Positions 63,038 to 64,000 of a stretch of DNA of 64,000 bases are shown here, piece after piece. Source of the stretch: Sepiola atlantica (Eukaryota > Mollusca > Cephalopoda > Sepiida > Sepiolidae); the NCBI GenBank assembly GCA_963556195.1, contig OY744529.1, forward strand, positions 62,140,080-62,204,079. Direction: 5' to 3'. The notes beneath the pieces were generated by a model, which made no database searches, was not told where the DNA came from, and was given only the letters and a program-made list of their open reading frames with translations. A program made the position numbers and the translations under genes. How positions within the stretch are numbered: position 1 is the stretch's first letter; every line of letters begins with the position of its first letter.

Positions 63038-63730
63038 GGAGAGATGGAAGTCGTTTAATTAGAAGACAAAAGATTGTAATATTTTGTAATGTGACGTTTT
63101 AGATGTTCATCAGTTATGAACTTAATAATTCATTCAACTCTACAATGGATAAGCATCTTTTTTTCTTCACATACAAAGATATAAGTCTATAAGATGAGGT
63201 GTTAGATGCCAATATAAAGCTCCAAAATAATGTAATCAGATCTTAAAATGGCCTAGATTTTCTTTATTAACAACGTCACTCGTTTAGGGTTTTTTTTTTC
63301 TTTAAGACAAGCTTATGTAACATTTTCAAATAAATGGCGAGGTAGTTTTTTAGGAGAAGATAAAAAGCCCAATACCCCCTCTCCTTATGAAAATATTTAA
63401 GGAAATAAGCAGCCAGTCCTTTATCTAATGCACGATATTTGATAGGCTGTGAACATAAAGAAAAGTGTCCACTTGTAGATAGAGAGCAGCCAGCCGACTT
63501 GTGCTTTTTTATGTGACAAACTACTGCAGTGCAAAGCGTTTTTGTTTGCTAACAATTATTAAGTGGTATGCACGCCATCTTACAAATATAGAGTCATCTT
63601 TTTGAACAGAGAAGTTTTCAAAATTTGAATAAAATTTTACAAATCTAATATATAAAGTAAAATCAGTCTCTTTATCGTTTCTTTATCATCGATAGCTTTC
63701 TTCCTACAAAATAAATATTTGATTCTGGTT
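63038..63730. other. Sequence upstream of the start codon
   Basis: It should hold the 5' UTR and possibly the promoter of the SLC5-like gene. I see no TATA box, initiator or CpG-rich block that I would defend. Transcription may start further up, beyond the LINE at 63793. Confidence 0.4.
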
Positions 63731-63731
63731 T

Positions 63732-63792
<61 letters not shown>
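63732..63792. repeat. (TCA)n microsatellite
   Basis: About 20 TCA units. On the minus strand it is the (TGA)n tail of the adjoining LINE. Confidence 0.95.
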
Positions 63793-64000
63793 GGGTCTTT
63801 TTATATCATTCCTGGTGGAGGAACCCCTCCCTGGTTTCTTTTCACTTTGTTTTATCCCTGGCTAGGTGTGGCCAAGTAGGACCTAGTTGACTATTGAAAT
63901 CGTCTCTCCACCGGGGTTTTGGCCTTCCTTTAGGTCTTTTCCATTGCCACGGGGTCCATTCTGTCACTCTATATGTGCACCTGTTGTCTGTACATCTCGA
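63793..64000 (-). pseudogene. LINE RT C-terminus, cut by the window edge
   Basis: The minus strand reads YRVTEWTPWQWKRPKGRPKT, then PWRDDF, GPTWPHLARDKTKWKE and GFLHQE with a stop, the RT end block (GRPxxxWxDD, A-x-D-R-x-x-W) of mollusc LINEs. The upstream part continues beyond 64000. Confidence 0.8.

Overview
This is eukaryotic, intron- and transposon-rich DNA, most likely from a cephalopod such as an octopus. The inference rests on long introns, dense AT, CA and TTA microsatellites, Penelope-like, RTE-like and Tc1-like elements, and short tails of the form 'gggcaacgccgggta'. It is an inference from style; no species marker is present.

One host gene explains the whole window. It is an SLC5 (sodium/glucose cotransporter-like) gene on the minus strand. 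Twelve coding exons can be joined with GT-AG introns and consistent phases: exon 1 with the ATG at 63037-62933, then 49156-49085, 45907-45803, 39976-39917, 37216-37112, 35879-35774, 32481-32401, 28910-28696, 10403-10268, 7400-7293, 5906-5756 and 1502-1334. They total 1,413 nt and encode the first 471 residues. The C-terminus lies beyond the left edge. Only about 2 percent of the roughly 62 kb span is coding.

The introns hold the rest. Intron 8 (10404-28695) carries two Penelope-like retroelements. PLE1 (11799-17707) has tandem 1.3-kb pseudo-LTRs, a GIY-YIG reverse-transcriptase ORF and a short inverted 5' piece. PLE2 (about 18541-24825) is a 6.2-kb head-to-head palindrome of two truncated copies with nearly identical 3-kb arms. 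On the sense strand of both elements I can fold hammerhead ribozymes, and the inverted piece of PLE1 begins at the predicted ribozyme cleavage site. Intron 3 has a full-length but broken Tc1-like transposon with about 300-bp inverted repeats (43609-45360) and two smaller inverted-repeat elements. Intron 1 (49157-62932) has a Ty3/gypsy deletion derivative with near-identical 188-bp LTRs and a 5-bp target duplication (58378-61160), plus an RTE-like LINE split by two later insertions. LINE 3' ends, tRNA-like SINE pieces, MITEs and microsatellites fill the remainder. Intron 11 (1503-5755) holds a fold-back element with a telomere-like array at its centre.
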